This document shows positions 32,603-41,700 of a stretch of 64,000 nucleotides of DNA, piece after piece. A program made the position numbers and the translations under genes. The first letter of the stretch is position 1; each line of letters opens with the position of its first letter. The stretch is from contig JAPLNR010000075.1 in assembly GCA_026401035.1 (NCBI GenBank), positions 1 through 64,000 on the forward strand, in the 5' to 3' direction. Source of the stretch: Planctomycetia bacterium (GTDB lineage Bacteria > Planctomycetota > Planctomycetia > Pirellulales > UBA1268). The notes beneath the pieces were generated by a model that had not been told where the DNA came from, searched no databases, and saw only the letters and a list, made by a program, of their open reading frames with translations.

Positions 32603-33805
32603 TCAATAGGCCAAACCAAGCCGCAGCATGAGCGTGTCGTCGAGGTTCTGGTATTGCGGCGGGCCGTCGACGAAGAACAGCTGCCGGGCGAAGACGTAGC
32701 CCACCTCAAAACTGCCCGCGAGCCCCGTCGGCGTCTGCGGCACGAATTCGGTGCCCAGCGAAATGCGAACGTCGTTGTAGTCGAAGGGAGAGATCTGGCC
32801 GGTCTGCCGGCGGAACGTCCAGGCGCCGCCGCCGTATTCACCCGCCAGAAATCCCCAGACGGAATGCCGGCCCAGGGCCGTGAGCCGCTTGGCCGCCTTC
32901 GGCGCCGGGAAGAAGATGTCGTAGCGGCTGTTGGCGTCGGGTGTCCACGTGATGCCCAGGGCGGGCAAGAGCTTCACGAGGTTGCGGTCGAGATAGACGA
33001 CGCCAAACTTGCCCGTCATCGTCGGCGTCAATTTGACCGTGCCGATCGCCCGGCCCATGAGCCGCCAGCTGTCCCAGACGAGCACATCCCAGTTGGTATA
33101 GATGCCCACGCGGATGCCGAGTTCGGCGCCCCAGATCGGCGTCAGCTGCGGGTTCCATGCCGTGTCGATGAACACGTCGTAGGTGTTCGGCGGCAGATCG
33201 GCCAGCATCGTGCTCGTGGTCTGCGGCCCGTCCCACAACTGCAGCCCGAAGCCGGGCGTGATCAGCAGCGGCGCATGGTTGAGGTTCACCGGCGAACTAT
33301 GGAAGAACGGCACCGCGAACGTGGCCGTGGTGTCGAGTTCATTCACGCCGACGTTCGTGCCCTGTCCGCTGCCAAAGAGATAGGCCCAGCTGCCCCGGGC
33401 TCCCTGGTAGAGCCGCATTGTCTGCTGGAACGTCGAGTTTTGTGCAGGATAGCCGGGTGGAAACATCGACGGCGATCCGGCGGTGCCTTGCGTGGGAGTG
33501 AGCGATGGCGCGGCGGTCGAATACCCCGGATAGCCGGGCTGCCCGCCGAGCGCGGAGGGGGCCTGTGCGGGAGCCCAGGTCGTCGGCGCCGGTCCCGTGG
33601 GAAAAACCTGTGCTGCCTGCGGAGCGTAGGGATCCCATGTTGGCGGCGGTGCCGAGAGCGGCGCGCCGTACTGCGTCGGGATGATCCGGTCGAGCGCTGA
33701 TTCCGCCGGGGACGGCAGGGCTGCCGTCTGCGCGACCACGGCGCGCGGACAGAGAAACGCCAGCGCGGCGAGGACTGCGGTCAAGGATGGAGGAAGAGGG
33801 CGCAC
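32603..33805 (-). CDS. Secreted envelope protein, tandem paralogue
   Basis: About 400 residues. GTG 33805 gives a good signal peptide (RPLPPSLTAVLAALAFLCPRAVVA); a longer frame to ATG 33865 adds 20 residues that do not look like a leader. After it comes a Pro/Gln/Tyr-rich segment of about 100 residues, then a predicted beta-rich domain shared with the next gene (TPGFGLQLWDGP; VVYLDRNLVKLLP; a RYDIFFPAPKAAKR segment) and a C-terminal LRLGLAY. Function unknown. It leads a two-gene unit on the minus strand and is divergent from birA. Confidence 0.8.
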   Translation of the reverse strand: MRPLPPSLTAVLAALAFLCPRAVVAQTAALPSPAESALDRIIPTQYGAPLSAPPPTWDPYAPQAAQVFPTGPAPTTWAPAQAPSALGGQPGYPGYSTAAPSLTPTQGTAGSPSMFPPGYPAQNSTFQQTMRLYQGARGSWAYLFGSGQGTNVGVNELDTTATFAVPFFHSSPVNLNHAPLLITPGFGLQLWDGPQTTSTMLADLPPNTYDVFIDTAWNPQLTPIWGAELGIRVGIYTNWDVLVWDSWRLMGRAIGTVKLTPTMTGKFGVVYLDRNLVKLLPALGITWTPDANSRYDIFFPAPKAAKRLTALGRHSVWGFLAGEYGGGAWTFRRQTGQISPFDYNDVRISLGTEFVPQTPTGLAGSFEVGYVFARQLFFVDGPPQYQNLDDTLMLRLGLAY

Positions 33806-33926
33806 GGGAACGGGGGGTACCAAGCACGGCGCGGCAGGGTCAAGGTCGCAGCCCGGCCGCCACATCGGCCAGCCACCGCAAACTGCCGTGCTTGCCCAGC
33901 CAGTCGGACATGGAAAAGGTGGACGG

Positions 33927-33951
33927 GAAAAAGGTGGCTGTCACCTTTTTC
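33927..33951 (+). repeat. A/T-flanked perfect hairpin in a divergent gap
   Basis: A perfect 10-bp stem, GAAAAAGGTG, loop GCTGT, CACCTTTTTC. Because the two neighbouring genes diverge here, it does not lie at the end of either, so it is probably a REP-like element rather than a terminator. A partial second arm, GGAAAAGGTGGAC, lies just before it. Confidence 0.5.
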
Positions 33952-34023
33952 GCCGCCGGCCCACGCGCGGGAAGCATTCGCGAAGCTATAAGACATCACA
34001 AGACCCAAGGAATCGTTGCCCCC

Positions 34024-34884
34024 ATGACGCCCCCGCCCGACCAGTTCGACCCGATCGATCGCGACACGCTGTTCGCGCGGGCCTGTCTGGCCACGTTCGA
34101 GCAGCATGCCGAGGTGACGTCCACGATGGAGCGGGCGCGGGAAATCGCCCTCGAGTCCCGGCTGCCGTTGCCGGCGGCAGTCGTGGCCGACCGGCAGACG
34201 CTCGGCCGCGGCCGCCAAGGGGCGCGGTGGTGGCAGCCGCCGGGCAGCCTGGCGGTGAGCGTCGTCCTCGATGCTGCCTCGGCAGGGCTCCTCGCGGCCA
34301 CGGCACAGCCGCGGCCGACGTGGTCGTTGGCCTGCGGCGTGGCCCTTGCCGAAGCCGTGGCGGCAATCGAGCCGGGGATCGCGGCGGTCGTGCGCTGGCC
34401 CAACGATCTCGAGGCACGGGGCCGCAAACTCGCCGGCATCCTCGTCGAGACCACGGCCTGCGGGCGGGCGATCTTTGGCATCGGTGTGAACACGACGGGC
34501 AGCGCCACCGCCGCGCCGCCGGCCCTGCGGCAGCGGATCGCCACCGTGCCCGATCTTGCCGGCCGCGCGATGCCTCGGGAAACGCTGCTCGTCGAGTTTC
34601 TGCCCCGGCTCCTCCGGCTGCTCGCGGAGATGACGGCCGATCCCCGCCTGCTCGTCGAACGCTACCGGCCGCTGTGCGCGCTGGCCGGTCGCGAGGTGAC
34701 GGTCTACCGGGGCGTCGCTGCGGGGGGCGTCGTCAAGCCGATCACCGGCCGTTGTCTCGGGATCGATCTGGACGGGGCGCTGGTGATCGAAACTGTCGCC
34801 GGGCCGCTGCACCTCGCGGCCGGCAGCCTCACGCATCCGACCGACGTGTGGCGTGGCGAGGACGACGCGACGCTCGGGTCTTGA
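34024..34884 (+). CDS. birA: Biotin--[acetyl-CoA-carboxylase] ligase
   Basis: 286 residues. It joins biotin to the carrier lysine of acetyl-CoA carboxylase by way of biotinyl-AMP. The catalytic loop GRGRQG is at residues 61-66, followed by RWWQPPGSLAVSV, then VVRWPNDL and the lysine motif RKLAGILVE; a C-terminal SH3-like tail completes it. No N-terminal helix-turn-helix is present, so it is a monofunctional ligase without repressor function. ATG 34024 is chosen on family length. Its end overlaps the convergent RlmM-like gene by 56 bases. Confidence 0.9.
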   Translation: MTPPPDQFDPIDRDTLFARACLATFEQHAEVTSTMERAREIALESRLPLPAAVVADRQTLGRGRQGARWWQPPGSLAVSVVLDAASAGLLAATAQPRPTWSLACGVALAEAVAAIEPGIAAVVRWPNDLEARGRKLAGILVETTACGRAIFGIGVNTTGSATAAPPALRQRIATVPDLAGRAMPRETLLVEFLPRLLRLLAEMTADPRLLVERYRPLCALAGREVTVYRGVAAGGVVKPITGRCLGIDLDGALVIETVAGPLHLAAGSLTHPTDVWRGEDDATLGS

Positions 34885-35980
34885 ACGCCGCCACGCAGAC
34901 CTCGCGGCCGCCGGTCGAGAGCTGCCGGGCCTGCGGCGCATAGCCCCAGGCGCGAAACTGCGCGAGCCATTCCGGCAAGGCCACCGCCCGCGACCATTCC
35001 GGCAGCTTGAGCGTGGCGATGATGCCCCGGGGCCGGCTGCCCGGCGCCGTCACCACCCGCCCGAGCGCCTCGAGCGTGCTCTTGGGGTCGATGTTCATGT
35101 CGGCCACGACCCAGTCGAATCCGCGGAGGTTCTTGAGGCGGACATCCCGGGCCCGCATCCGCCACTGTTCGAACTGGGGATGCCGGGCCACGCGGGCGTC
35201 GACCAGGGCCGGATCGATGCCCGTGACGTGGAGTCCCGCCTCGAGCAGCCGCTGGCAGGCGCCGCCGGGGGCGGCGCCGAGTTCGACCGCCCGCTCACCG
35301 GCCGCGAGCGGCACGGCGAATGTCGCCAGCGCCTCGTCGAGCTTGAGCCAGGCCCGCGACACCTTGTCGGCCGGCAAGGCGCCGGGATAGAGGCCGCCGG
35401 GCCAACAACTCGGCGGCGTGGCGGCGCGGTGCCAGCCGATCCACCAGCGACCGCCTTCGTCGATCACGCAATCGAGGATGAGATCGCCCGGCCGGGCGAT
35501 CGGGTCGTCGCCCATGGTTTGAACACCGGCTCGCCGCAGGGCAGTCAGGATTGCGGCGCGGACGGCCACCGGATCGGTTTCGGACTCAGCGCGGGCGGCG
35601 CTGCGCGGATCTCGGAACCAGACGTGGACGTTGTCCCAGTTGGTGGAACCGATGAGCGCGATTATTTTTTCAATCCGTTCCGCAGTGGTCGCTCCGGCCA
35701 CCTGGCCCAGCGAGCGGATGACGGCGCGGGCGAACGCGAGATCAGGAAAGAAATCGTCCGGTGGATCGAAGGCCGGCTGTCCCGCAGCCGCAGCCGGCAG
35801 CCGGAACGTCACCACACCCCGCCGCCAGACGCCCTTTGTGAGTTGCGGCAGCACCTGCTGCTGACCCGCGCACAAGGCAGCCTCGGCGCCCCCCTGGCAG
35901 GCCACGAGCAGAAAGTCGCCACGGCCGCCCGGGGCCAGGCTCTGGTGGGGGACAGCAGGTGATGGGCTCGAAACCGGCAT
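34829..35980 (-). CDS. RlmM-like rRNA 2'-O-methyltransferase
   Basis: 383 residues. The C-terminal half is an FtsJ/RrmJ-type SAM methyltransferase: motif I VELGAAPGGACQRLLEAG, motif around DWVVADMNIDP, catalytic lysines in ATLKLPEW and earlier KLDEAL. The N-terminal half resembles the THUMP-like part of RlmM, which 2'-O-methylates C2498 of 23S rRNA in E. coli. The likely product is therefore a ribosomal RNA modification enzyme; the exact nucleotide is not shown. The start at 35980 is uncertain, as several upstream codons are possible. Confidence 0.82.
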   Translation of the reverse strand: MPVSSPSPAVPHQSLAPGGRGDFLLVACQGGAEAALCAGQQQVLPQLTKGVWRRGVVTFRLPAAAAGQPAFDPPDDFFPDLAFARAVIRSLGQVAGATTAERIEKIIALIGSTNWDNVHVWFRDPRSAARAESETDPVAVRAAILTALRRAGVQTMGDDPIARPGDLILDCVIDEGGRWWIGWHRAATPPSCWPGGLYPGALPADKVSRAWLKLDEALATFAVPLAAGERAVELGAAPGGACQRLLEAGLHVTGIDPALVDARVARHPQFEQWRMRARDVRLKNLRGFDWVVADMNIDPKSTLEALGRVVTAPGSRPRGIIATLKLPEWSRAVALPEWLAQFRAWGYAPQARQLSTGGREVCVAAFKTRASRRPRHATRRSDA

Positions 35981-36054
35981 CGCTCCATCCTACGACCGAT
36001 TTTCTCACGAAAAAGCGGCGGGCCTGTGCTTGCGGGTCGGCGGGCAGACGGCGC

Positions 36055-36096
36055 AAAAATCAGGCCGGCCCGGGCGCCCAAGGGCCCGGGCCGGCC
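36055..36096 (-). terminator. Terminator of the lysine-rich peptide gene
   Basis: A 13-bp perfect GC stem (GGCCGGCCCGGGC with GCCCGGGCCGGCC, loop of 8 bases) followed on the minus strand by TGATTTTTGCG. It lies about 108 bases beyond the stop of the small gene. On the plus strand only three Ts follow. Confidence 0.7.
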
Positions 36097-36204
36097 TTTC
36101 TCGTCTGAACAGTCGACGGTTGAACGGTCGACGGGGCCTGACCGCGTCCGCAACGAGCTTCGTCTCAAAGAGACTCACTCACGGCGGGGATGTCAGGCAA
36201 AGGA

Positions 36205-36267
36205 CTAGCCGTGGCCCTTCTTCTTCTTGGCAACCTTCTTGGCAGCCTTCTTCTTCTTCTTCGCCAT
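36205..36267 (-). CDS. 20-residue lysine-rich peptide
   Basis: A short frame encodes MAKKKKKAAKK followed by VAKKKKGHG and a TAG stop: 13 of 20 residues are lysine. The ribosome binding site AAGGAG lies 8 bases upstream of ATG 36267. A transcript start region upstream, a leader hairpin and a GC-rich terminator frame it, so it looks like a genuine gene. Short lysine-rich histone-H1-like proteins are known in planctomycetes, but this one is smaller than usual. A nucleic-acid-binding or membrane-active role is possible; neither is shown. Confidence 0.6.
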   Translation of the reverse strand: MAKKKKKAAKKVAKKKKGHG

Positions 36268-36311
36268 GGAAATGGCTCCTTACCGTGAGCGCCCTGACAC
36301 ACACCACACGG

Positions 36312-36344
36312 CCGATCCCTTGGGCACTCTCTCGAAGGGATCGG
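36312..36344 (-). promoter_or_regulatory. Leader hairpin of the lysine-rich peptide gene
   Basis: A perfect 10-bp stem (CCGATCCCTT with AAGGGATCGG, loop of 13 bases), 45-77 bases upstream of the peptide start codon on the same strand. It could be a regulatory leader structure or a protein-binding site. Confidence 0.4.
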
Positions 36345-36427
36345 TCGACGTTTCGAGACTTGTTGTGAACCTGAATCAATCCTTGATTCGCTGTTCTTCG
36401 TGCCGCCGATCAGCGTCACTGTCAGTG

Positions 36428-36456
36428 TTGTGAAGGATGGCAACGAAAACTGTCAA
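36428..36456 (-). promoter_or_regulatory. Possible promoter of the lysine-rich peptide gene
   Basis: A consensus -35, TTGACA, lies at 36451-36456 on the minus strand, preceded by A- and T-tracts like an UP element (36458-36486). The -10 at the standard 17-base spacing is poor (TCACAA), so this is a weak call. Confidence 0.3.
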
Positions 36457-36723
36457 GAGAACTTTGGAAAATTTTTTGGATTTTTTCCGCCCATCTTCGC
36501 GATGCGATCGTCGCGCCGCTGGCCGATGCCATCGATACGGTGACGAATCCATGACTGCCACATGACCGCGACATGACCCTTACACAACCGAGCCGGCTGC
36601 CCGCGCGACGCTCCGCGGCAGACGTCGTGACGCCCGCGCTGCGGCGGCACCGCACATAGGAAATGGACAGGCGCGTGGTATGATTCGTGCACGGAACAGG
36701 CAGGTTCAGCACACGCAGGAGTT

Positions 36724-37941
36724 ATGGTGATTACGGGCATGGCGACACAAAACAGTCTGCATCTGGCGCGGCGCATGGCGTCGCTCGAACCGTCGGCCAC
36801 GCTGGCCATGGCGGCCAAGGCCTCGGCCCTGGCGGCCTCGGGCGTCCATGTGATCGACCTCTCGGTCGGTGAACCCGACTTCCCCACGCCCGCGCACATT
36901 TGCGCCGCGGCCGAGGCCGCGATCCGGGCCGGCAAGACGAAATACACGCCCGCCGCCGGCATTCCCGACCTCCGCAAGGCGGTGGCGGCCGATGCCTCGC
37001 GCCGCACGGGGCTGGCGGTCACACCCGCGCAGGTGGTCGTCTCCAACGGCGCCAAGCACGCGCTGCACAACGTGTTCATGGCGCTACTCGACGAGGGGGA
37101 CGAGGTGATCGTGCCGGCGCCCTACTGGGTGAGCTATGGCGAATTGATCAAGCTCTCGGGCGCGAAGCCCGTGCTGCTGGAGACGAGCATCGCCGACGAT
37201 TTCAAGCTCCGACCGGAAGCGTTTCGCGCGGCCCTCACCCCCAAGACGCGGATGCTCCTGCTCTGCTCGCCGAGCAATCCGACGGGCGTCGTCTACACCC
37301 CCGACGAACTGCGGGCGCTGGCCGACATTGCGATCGAGGCCGACCTGGCCGTCATCGCCGACGAGATCTACGACCAGCTCGTCTTCGACGGCCGGCAGTC
37401 GCCGTCGTTTCCCACGCTGCGGCCCGGCCTCGCCGATCGCACCGTCGTCGTCGCGGGCGTCAGCAAGACCTATTCGATGACCGGCTGGCGGATCGGCTGG
37501 ACGATCTCGCCCGAGCCGTTGGCGAAGGCGATCGGCAACCTGCAGAGCCAGGAGACGAGCAACCCCTGCAGCGTCAGCCAGCACGCGGCGCTGGCCGCCC
37601 TCACCGGCCCGCAGGACTGCGTGGCCGACATGTGCCGCGCCTTCCAGAAGCGGCGGGACCTCGTCGCCAAGACGCTCTCTGCCCTGCCGGGGGTGCGGCT
37701 GCCGGAGATCGGTGGCGCGTTCTACGCGTTCTTCGATATCCAGGAGCCGCTGGCCCGCGCGCAGTCCCGCGGCATCGCCACGAGCGCCGCCTGGTGCGAG
37801 GCGCTGCTGGAGCAGGAGCACGTGGCCCTCGTGGCTGGCAGTGCCTTCGGCGCCGAGGGGCACGTCCGCATGTCGTTTGCTGCCGCGGAGGAAAAGCTCA
37901 CCGACGGACTCGCCCGCATCGCCCGGTTTCTCGCGCGGTAA
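36724..37941 (+). CDS. Class I aminotransferase (aspartate aminotransferase type)
   Basis: 405 residues of the AspC Ib subgroup. Landmarks are the opening MASLEPSATLAMAAKA, VIDLSVGEPDFPTP, the PLP-binding PYWVSYGELI, CSPSNPTGVVY, DEIYDQLVF, the lysine region VAGVSKTYSMTGWRIGW and the C-terminal RMSFAAAEE. It transfers the amino group of aspartate or a related acid to 2-oxoglutarate. AGGAG at 36717-36721 best serves the GTG at 36727 (5 bases); the ATG at 36724 is in the same frame, ATG 36739 being a third option. It is followed by the mobA-like gene 39 bases later. Confidence 0.93.
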   Translation: MVITGMATQNSLHLARRMASLEPSATLAMAAKASALAASGVHVIDLSVGEPDFPTPAHICAAAEAAIRAGKTKYTPAAGIPDLRKAVAADASRRTGLAVTPAQVVVSNGAKHALHNVFMALLDEGDEVIVPAPYWVSYGELIKLSGAKPVLLETSIADDFKLRPEAFRAALTPKTRMLLLCSPSNPTGVVYTPDELRALADIAIEADLAVIADEIYDQLVFDGRQSPSFPTLRPGLADRTVVVAGVSKTYSMTGWRIGWTISPEPLAKAIGNLQSQETSNPCSVSQHAALAALTGPQDCVADMCRAFQKRRDLVAKTLSALPGVRLPEIGGAFYAFFDIQEPLARAQSRGIATSAAWCEALLEQEHVALVAGSAFGAEGHVRMSFAAAEEKLTDGLARIARFLAR

Positions 37942-37980
37942 ATTCTCGCGCTGGAGCGGACGACAGCCTGTCGTGTGTCC

Positions 37981-38703
37981 ATGACCATGCCCACGCAACG
38001 AGAGACCATCGGCATCGTGCTCGCCGGTGGGGAGTCCCGGCGCATGCAGGCGGTGGCAGCCGGCGCGGCGGCCCGCAAGGAGCTGCTCATGCTCGCCGGC
38101 CAGACATTCCTGGAGCGGGTGGTCGCTATCGTGGCGGCAGAAGTGGGCCAGGTGATCGTCGTCGCCGCACCGAACCAGCCGCTGCCGGCCCTGGCCGGGT
38201 CGGTGCAGGTCGTGCGGGATTCGCTGCCCGGATCGGGGCCGCTGGCGGGCATCGCCGACGGGCTGCGGGCGGCGACCGCCGCGGCGCTGGCCGGCGGTCA
38301 AGCGCCGCCGGAACTGGCCTTCGTCACCGCCTGCGATGTGCCACTGTTGCGCCGGGAAGTCGTTCGGCTCCTGATCGACCGGGCCCGGCTGTCGCAGGCC
38401 GCCTGGACGGTGCCGCTGGTGGACGGCCATCGGCAGGTGCTCGTGTCGGCAGTCAGGCCTGCGCTGCTTGGGCGGATCGAAGCCTGGCTCGCAACCGGCC
38501 GCCGCGACCCGCGCGGGCTGCTTGCGCAGATGGAGGCAGAGCATCCTGGAACCCTCGAGCTGGTGACGGAGGCTGATCTGGTCGTGGCGGATCCCGCGCT
38601 CGAATCGTTTCTCGACGTCGACACGTCCGCCGATTACGACCGCGTCTGCCGCCAACTGACCTACGGCAAACACGGCGAGTGCCCCTATACTCCGCCGTCA
38701 TGA
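37981..38703 (+). CDS. MobA-like nucleotidyltransferase (NTP transferase)
   Basis: 240 residues of the MobA-like NTP transferase fold. The nucleotide loop reads IVLAGGESRRMQ and continues with the Lys-containing RKELLMLAG; the metal-binding region is TACDVPLLRREVV. Classical members link GMP to molybdopterin, but other relatives move CMP or UMP, and the sequence between motifs is loose, so the substrate is open. The ATGs at 37981 and 37987 and GTG at 37975 are all possible starts. Confidence 0.8.
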   Translation: MTMPTQRETIGIVLAGGESRRMQAVAAGAAARKELLMLAGQTFLERVVAIVAAEVGQVIVVAAPNQPLPALAGSVQVVRDSLPGSGPLAGIADGLRAATAAALAGGQAPPELAFVTACDVPLLRREVVRLLIDRARLSQAAWTVPLVDGHRQVLVSAVRPALLGRIEAWLATGRRDPRGLLAQMEAEHPGTLELVTEADLVVADPALESFLDVDTSADYDRVCRQLTYGKHGECPYTPPS

Positions 38704-38716
38704 GAGGGACCTCGTG

Positions 38717-41700
38717 ATGCCGCGCTTTTCCCGGTCATATGGTGGCGGCGGTCGGCCGCGCAGCCGGCGGCGCGTCTTCTGGCTGGCGGTGCTCGCCGCG
38801 CTGCTGGTGGTGGGCTGGTTCTTGCCCCAGGTGATCGTGCTCACGGACCTCCGGGATCGTCCCCTGCAGATGGCCTTGGCGGGCATCGATGGGCGGGTGA
38901 CCAGCCGATCGGCGACCTGGACGTGGCTTCGGGGGATCGAATACCGCAACATCGTTCTCAGCGACCGCACAGGCCGGCCCGTGCTGGTGGTGAAGCGGGC
39001 CGTGAGCGATCACGGCCTCGTCGGGCTCGCGCTTGACCCGACGCATCTGGGCACCGTGCGGCTCATCGGCGGCGAGGCGCTCGTGGAGATCCGCCGCGGC
39101 GGCAGCAACCTGGAAGACATTCTGGCGCCGTTCCTGGCGGCTGTCGTGCAGTCGGCGGCCGTGCCGATGTCGTTCGAGCTCGAGGTTGTCGACGGGGCGA
39201 TCGAACTGGTCGACCTCGAGCGGCGGGATGCCTGGCGGATCACGGACGTGATCGCGGCGGGTGCGGTGCGGCCGGATGCCGCCCTCGCCGGCTGGACGAT
39301 TTCGGGGCGCGTGCTGCATGCCGGCGAGCCGGTGCGGGATCTCACCGCGGCGGTCACGCGGCCGCCACCCCCTGCCCCGCCTGGTGGCCCGGCCGGGATG
39401 CCCCGCCTCGATCGAACCACGATCGCAGCGGGGGCGACCGCCACGCTCGCCCGCGACGGCGGCTGGTCGATTTCGTCGCCCGAGATTCCGGCCTCCGACG
39501 CCCCGCGTACGCTCGCCGTCGCCGGCAACCGTGTGCCGCTCGGTGTCTCGAGCGTGTGGGCCACGCGGTTCGACGCGGCGCACCTGCTCGACGGCCTGGC
39601 CGACGTGCGGCTCGATATCTCGCTGCCGCCACCGCAGCGGTCGCAGCCCCGGCAGCCGGCCGAGGGTGTCGTCAGGATCGCCGGCATGGTGTCGGGATCG
39701 CAACTGGCCGTCTGCCGTTCCGACACGCTCGCCGAACTCGTCGCGCTTGACCGCTGCGAGATTCCGTTTGATCTATCGAGCGACGGCCGCACGCTCTCGA
39801 TCCGGAATCTCAAGGCGTCGTCGCCCCTGTTCAAGGCCGAGGCGTCGGGCCGGATCGGGCTTCCCCGGACGACTGCCTGGGAGTGGGCCGAGTCGCTGAT
39901 CGGCGACGATTTCGCGCTGGTCGCCGACATCGACCTCACCGCCGCAGCCAAGGCCATTCCCGGCGGGCTGACGGTGCGGCCCGATGTGCGGGTGACAGCC
40001 GGGCAATTGCAACTCTCCGCCGCCGCGCATGCCGATGGCAACGAGCGGGTGCTCGAAGTGCGGGCCTCCTCACGCGACCTCGCGGCCGTGCAGGGAGAGC
40101 GGCAGCTCCGCTGGAACGACCCCTTCACCGCCTGGCTGCGCGGACGGCGGGGCCCGGCCCGCGGCGATCGCCTCCGCATCGACGAGGCGCGGGTCGCCTC
40201 GCCGGCAATCGAGTTCTCCGCCACGGGGACGGCCGAGACCTCGAGTCTGCAGTGGACCATCGACATCGACAAACTCGTGCAGGAGGCGGCCGAGGTGCTC
40301 GATCTGCACGGCCTCAAGATCGCCGGCAGCGCCCGCGGGCAGATCGATCTGGGAAGCACGGGCGCCGATGCCGCAGCGACCGCCAGAGTCTCCGCAAGCC
40401 TCTCGAACTTCGAGTTTTCCACCCCCGGTGGCTCCACCTGGAGCGACGAGGAGATTTCGCTCGAGGGCGAGGCCTCCGGCGGCGTCGCGGGCGGGGCGCT
40501 GCTCGTCGACGCCGCCCACGCATTGGTCGTCTCCGGTGACGATCGGCTCGAAATGACGCTCACCGGCGGGGCGATCGTGAACCCCGGTGCAGCCTTCCAG
40601 GACCGCGGCGCGGCGTGGGTGCGGCCCGCGCCGCAGTCCGACGGCTTGTCGGCCGACTGGTCGCTGGCGGGTGACCTTGGCCGGTGGCAGCCGCGACTCG
40701 AGGCGCTGGTGCTCGGCCAGGGCGGCGGCATGACATTCGGCGGCCGGGTGCGGGCCTCGGCGGCGCTCGCGGCGCGGGGCGACGTCTGGCAGGTCACGCG
40801 GGCCGGTGCCGAAATCGAAAAACTGACGGCGACCGATGGTAGCCGGGAGATCAGCGAGCCGCGGCTGGTGGCCAGCGCCGCCGGACTCTTCAATCCGTCC
40901 ACCGGACAGATCGAGGTTTCGTCGGCGGAGATCCTCACGGCCACGCTGTCGCTGCGGACCGGCGGGCTGGCCGTGCGGCCGGAGATGCCGCGCGGGGCGG
41001 GCGCCGGCACGCTCTTCGATCTGTTCGAACGGCTACGCGGGCGGGCGCAGTGGCAGGCCGACGTGGGCCGTCTTGAGAAATGGCTGGTGGCGGCACCGCA
41101 GGCAGCCCGCTGGCCCGCCGGCGGACGCGCCTGGGGCACGGCGGAGATCATCGACACACCAGCGGGGCTGAACCTGCTCATCGATGCCACCGGCAATCAA
41201 CTCGCGCTCACGCACCTGCCGGCCGCCGCCGCGGTGCCACGGGAAGTCTGGGCCGAGCCGCGGGCCAGATTCGTCGTGGAAGTGACCCGCGGGCAGCCAA
41301 CGGCGGCCGAGCCACAGTCGGGCGACACGCTGGTCATCAATCAGTTCGCACTCGAGTCGTCGACGATCGCCGTCGCGGCTGCGGGCAGCGTCTCCGAGTG
41401 GTCGTCGCGGCGGCTCGTCGATCTGGGCGGCAGCGTGAATTACGACTGGGAGATGCTCTCCCGGCTGCTCTCTCCCTGGACGGGAGGCCGCGTGCGGCTG
41501 GCCGGCGGCGGTGCGCGGCCGTTTGCGGTGCGGGCCCCGCTCGGCATGCTCGCTGCGGCAGCCTTTCCGGACAGCCGGCCGGCTCTGGTTCCGCAGCCCC
41601 AGTCCGCCGGCGGCGACGCGGCGACGCCCGAATCGGTACCGCTTCCCGAGGATTGGCTCTCGGCGGTCCGTGGTCAGAGAGACGCTGGGTCCGGACGGGT

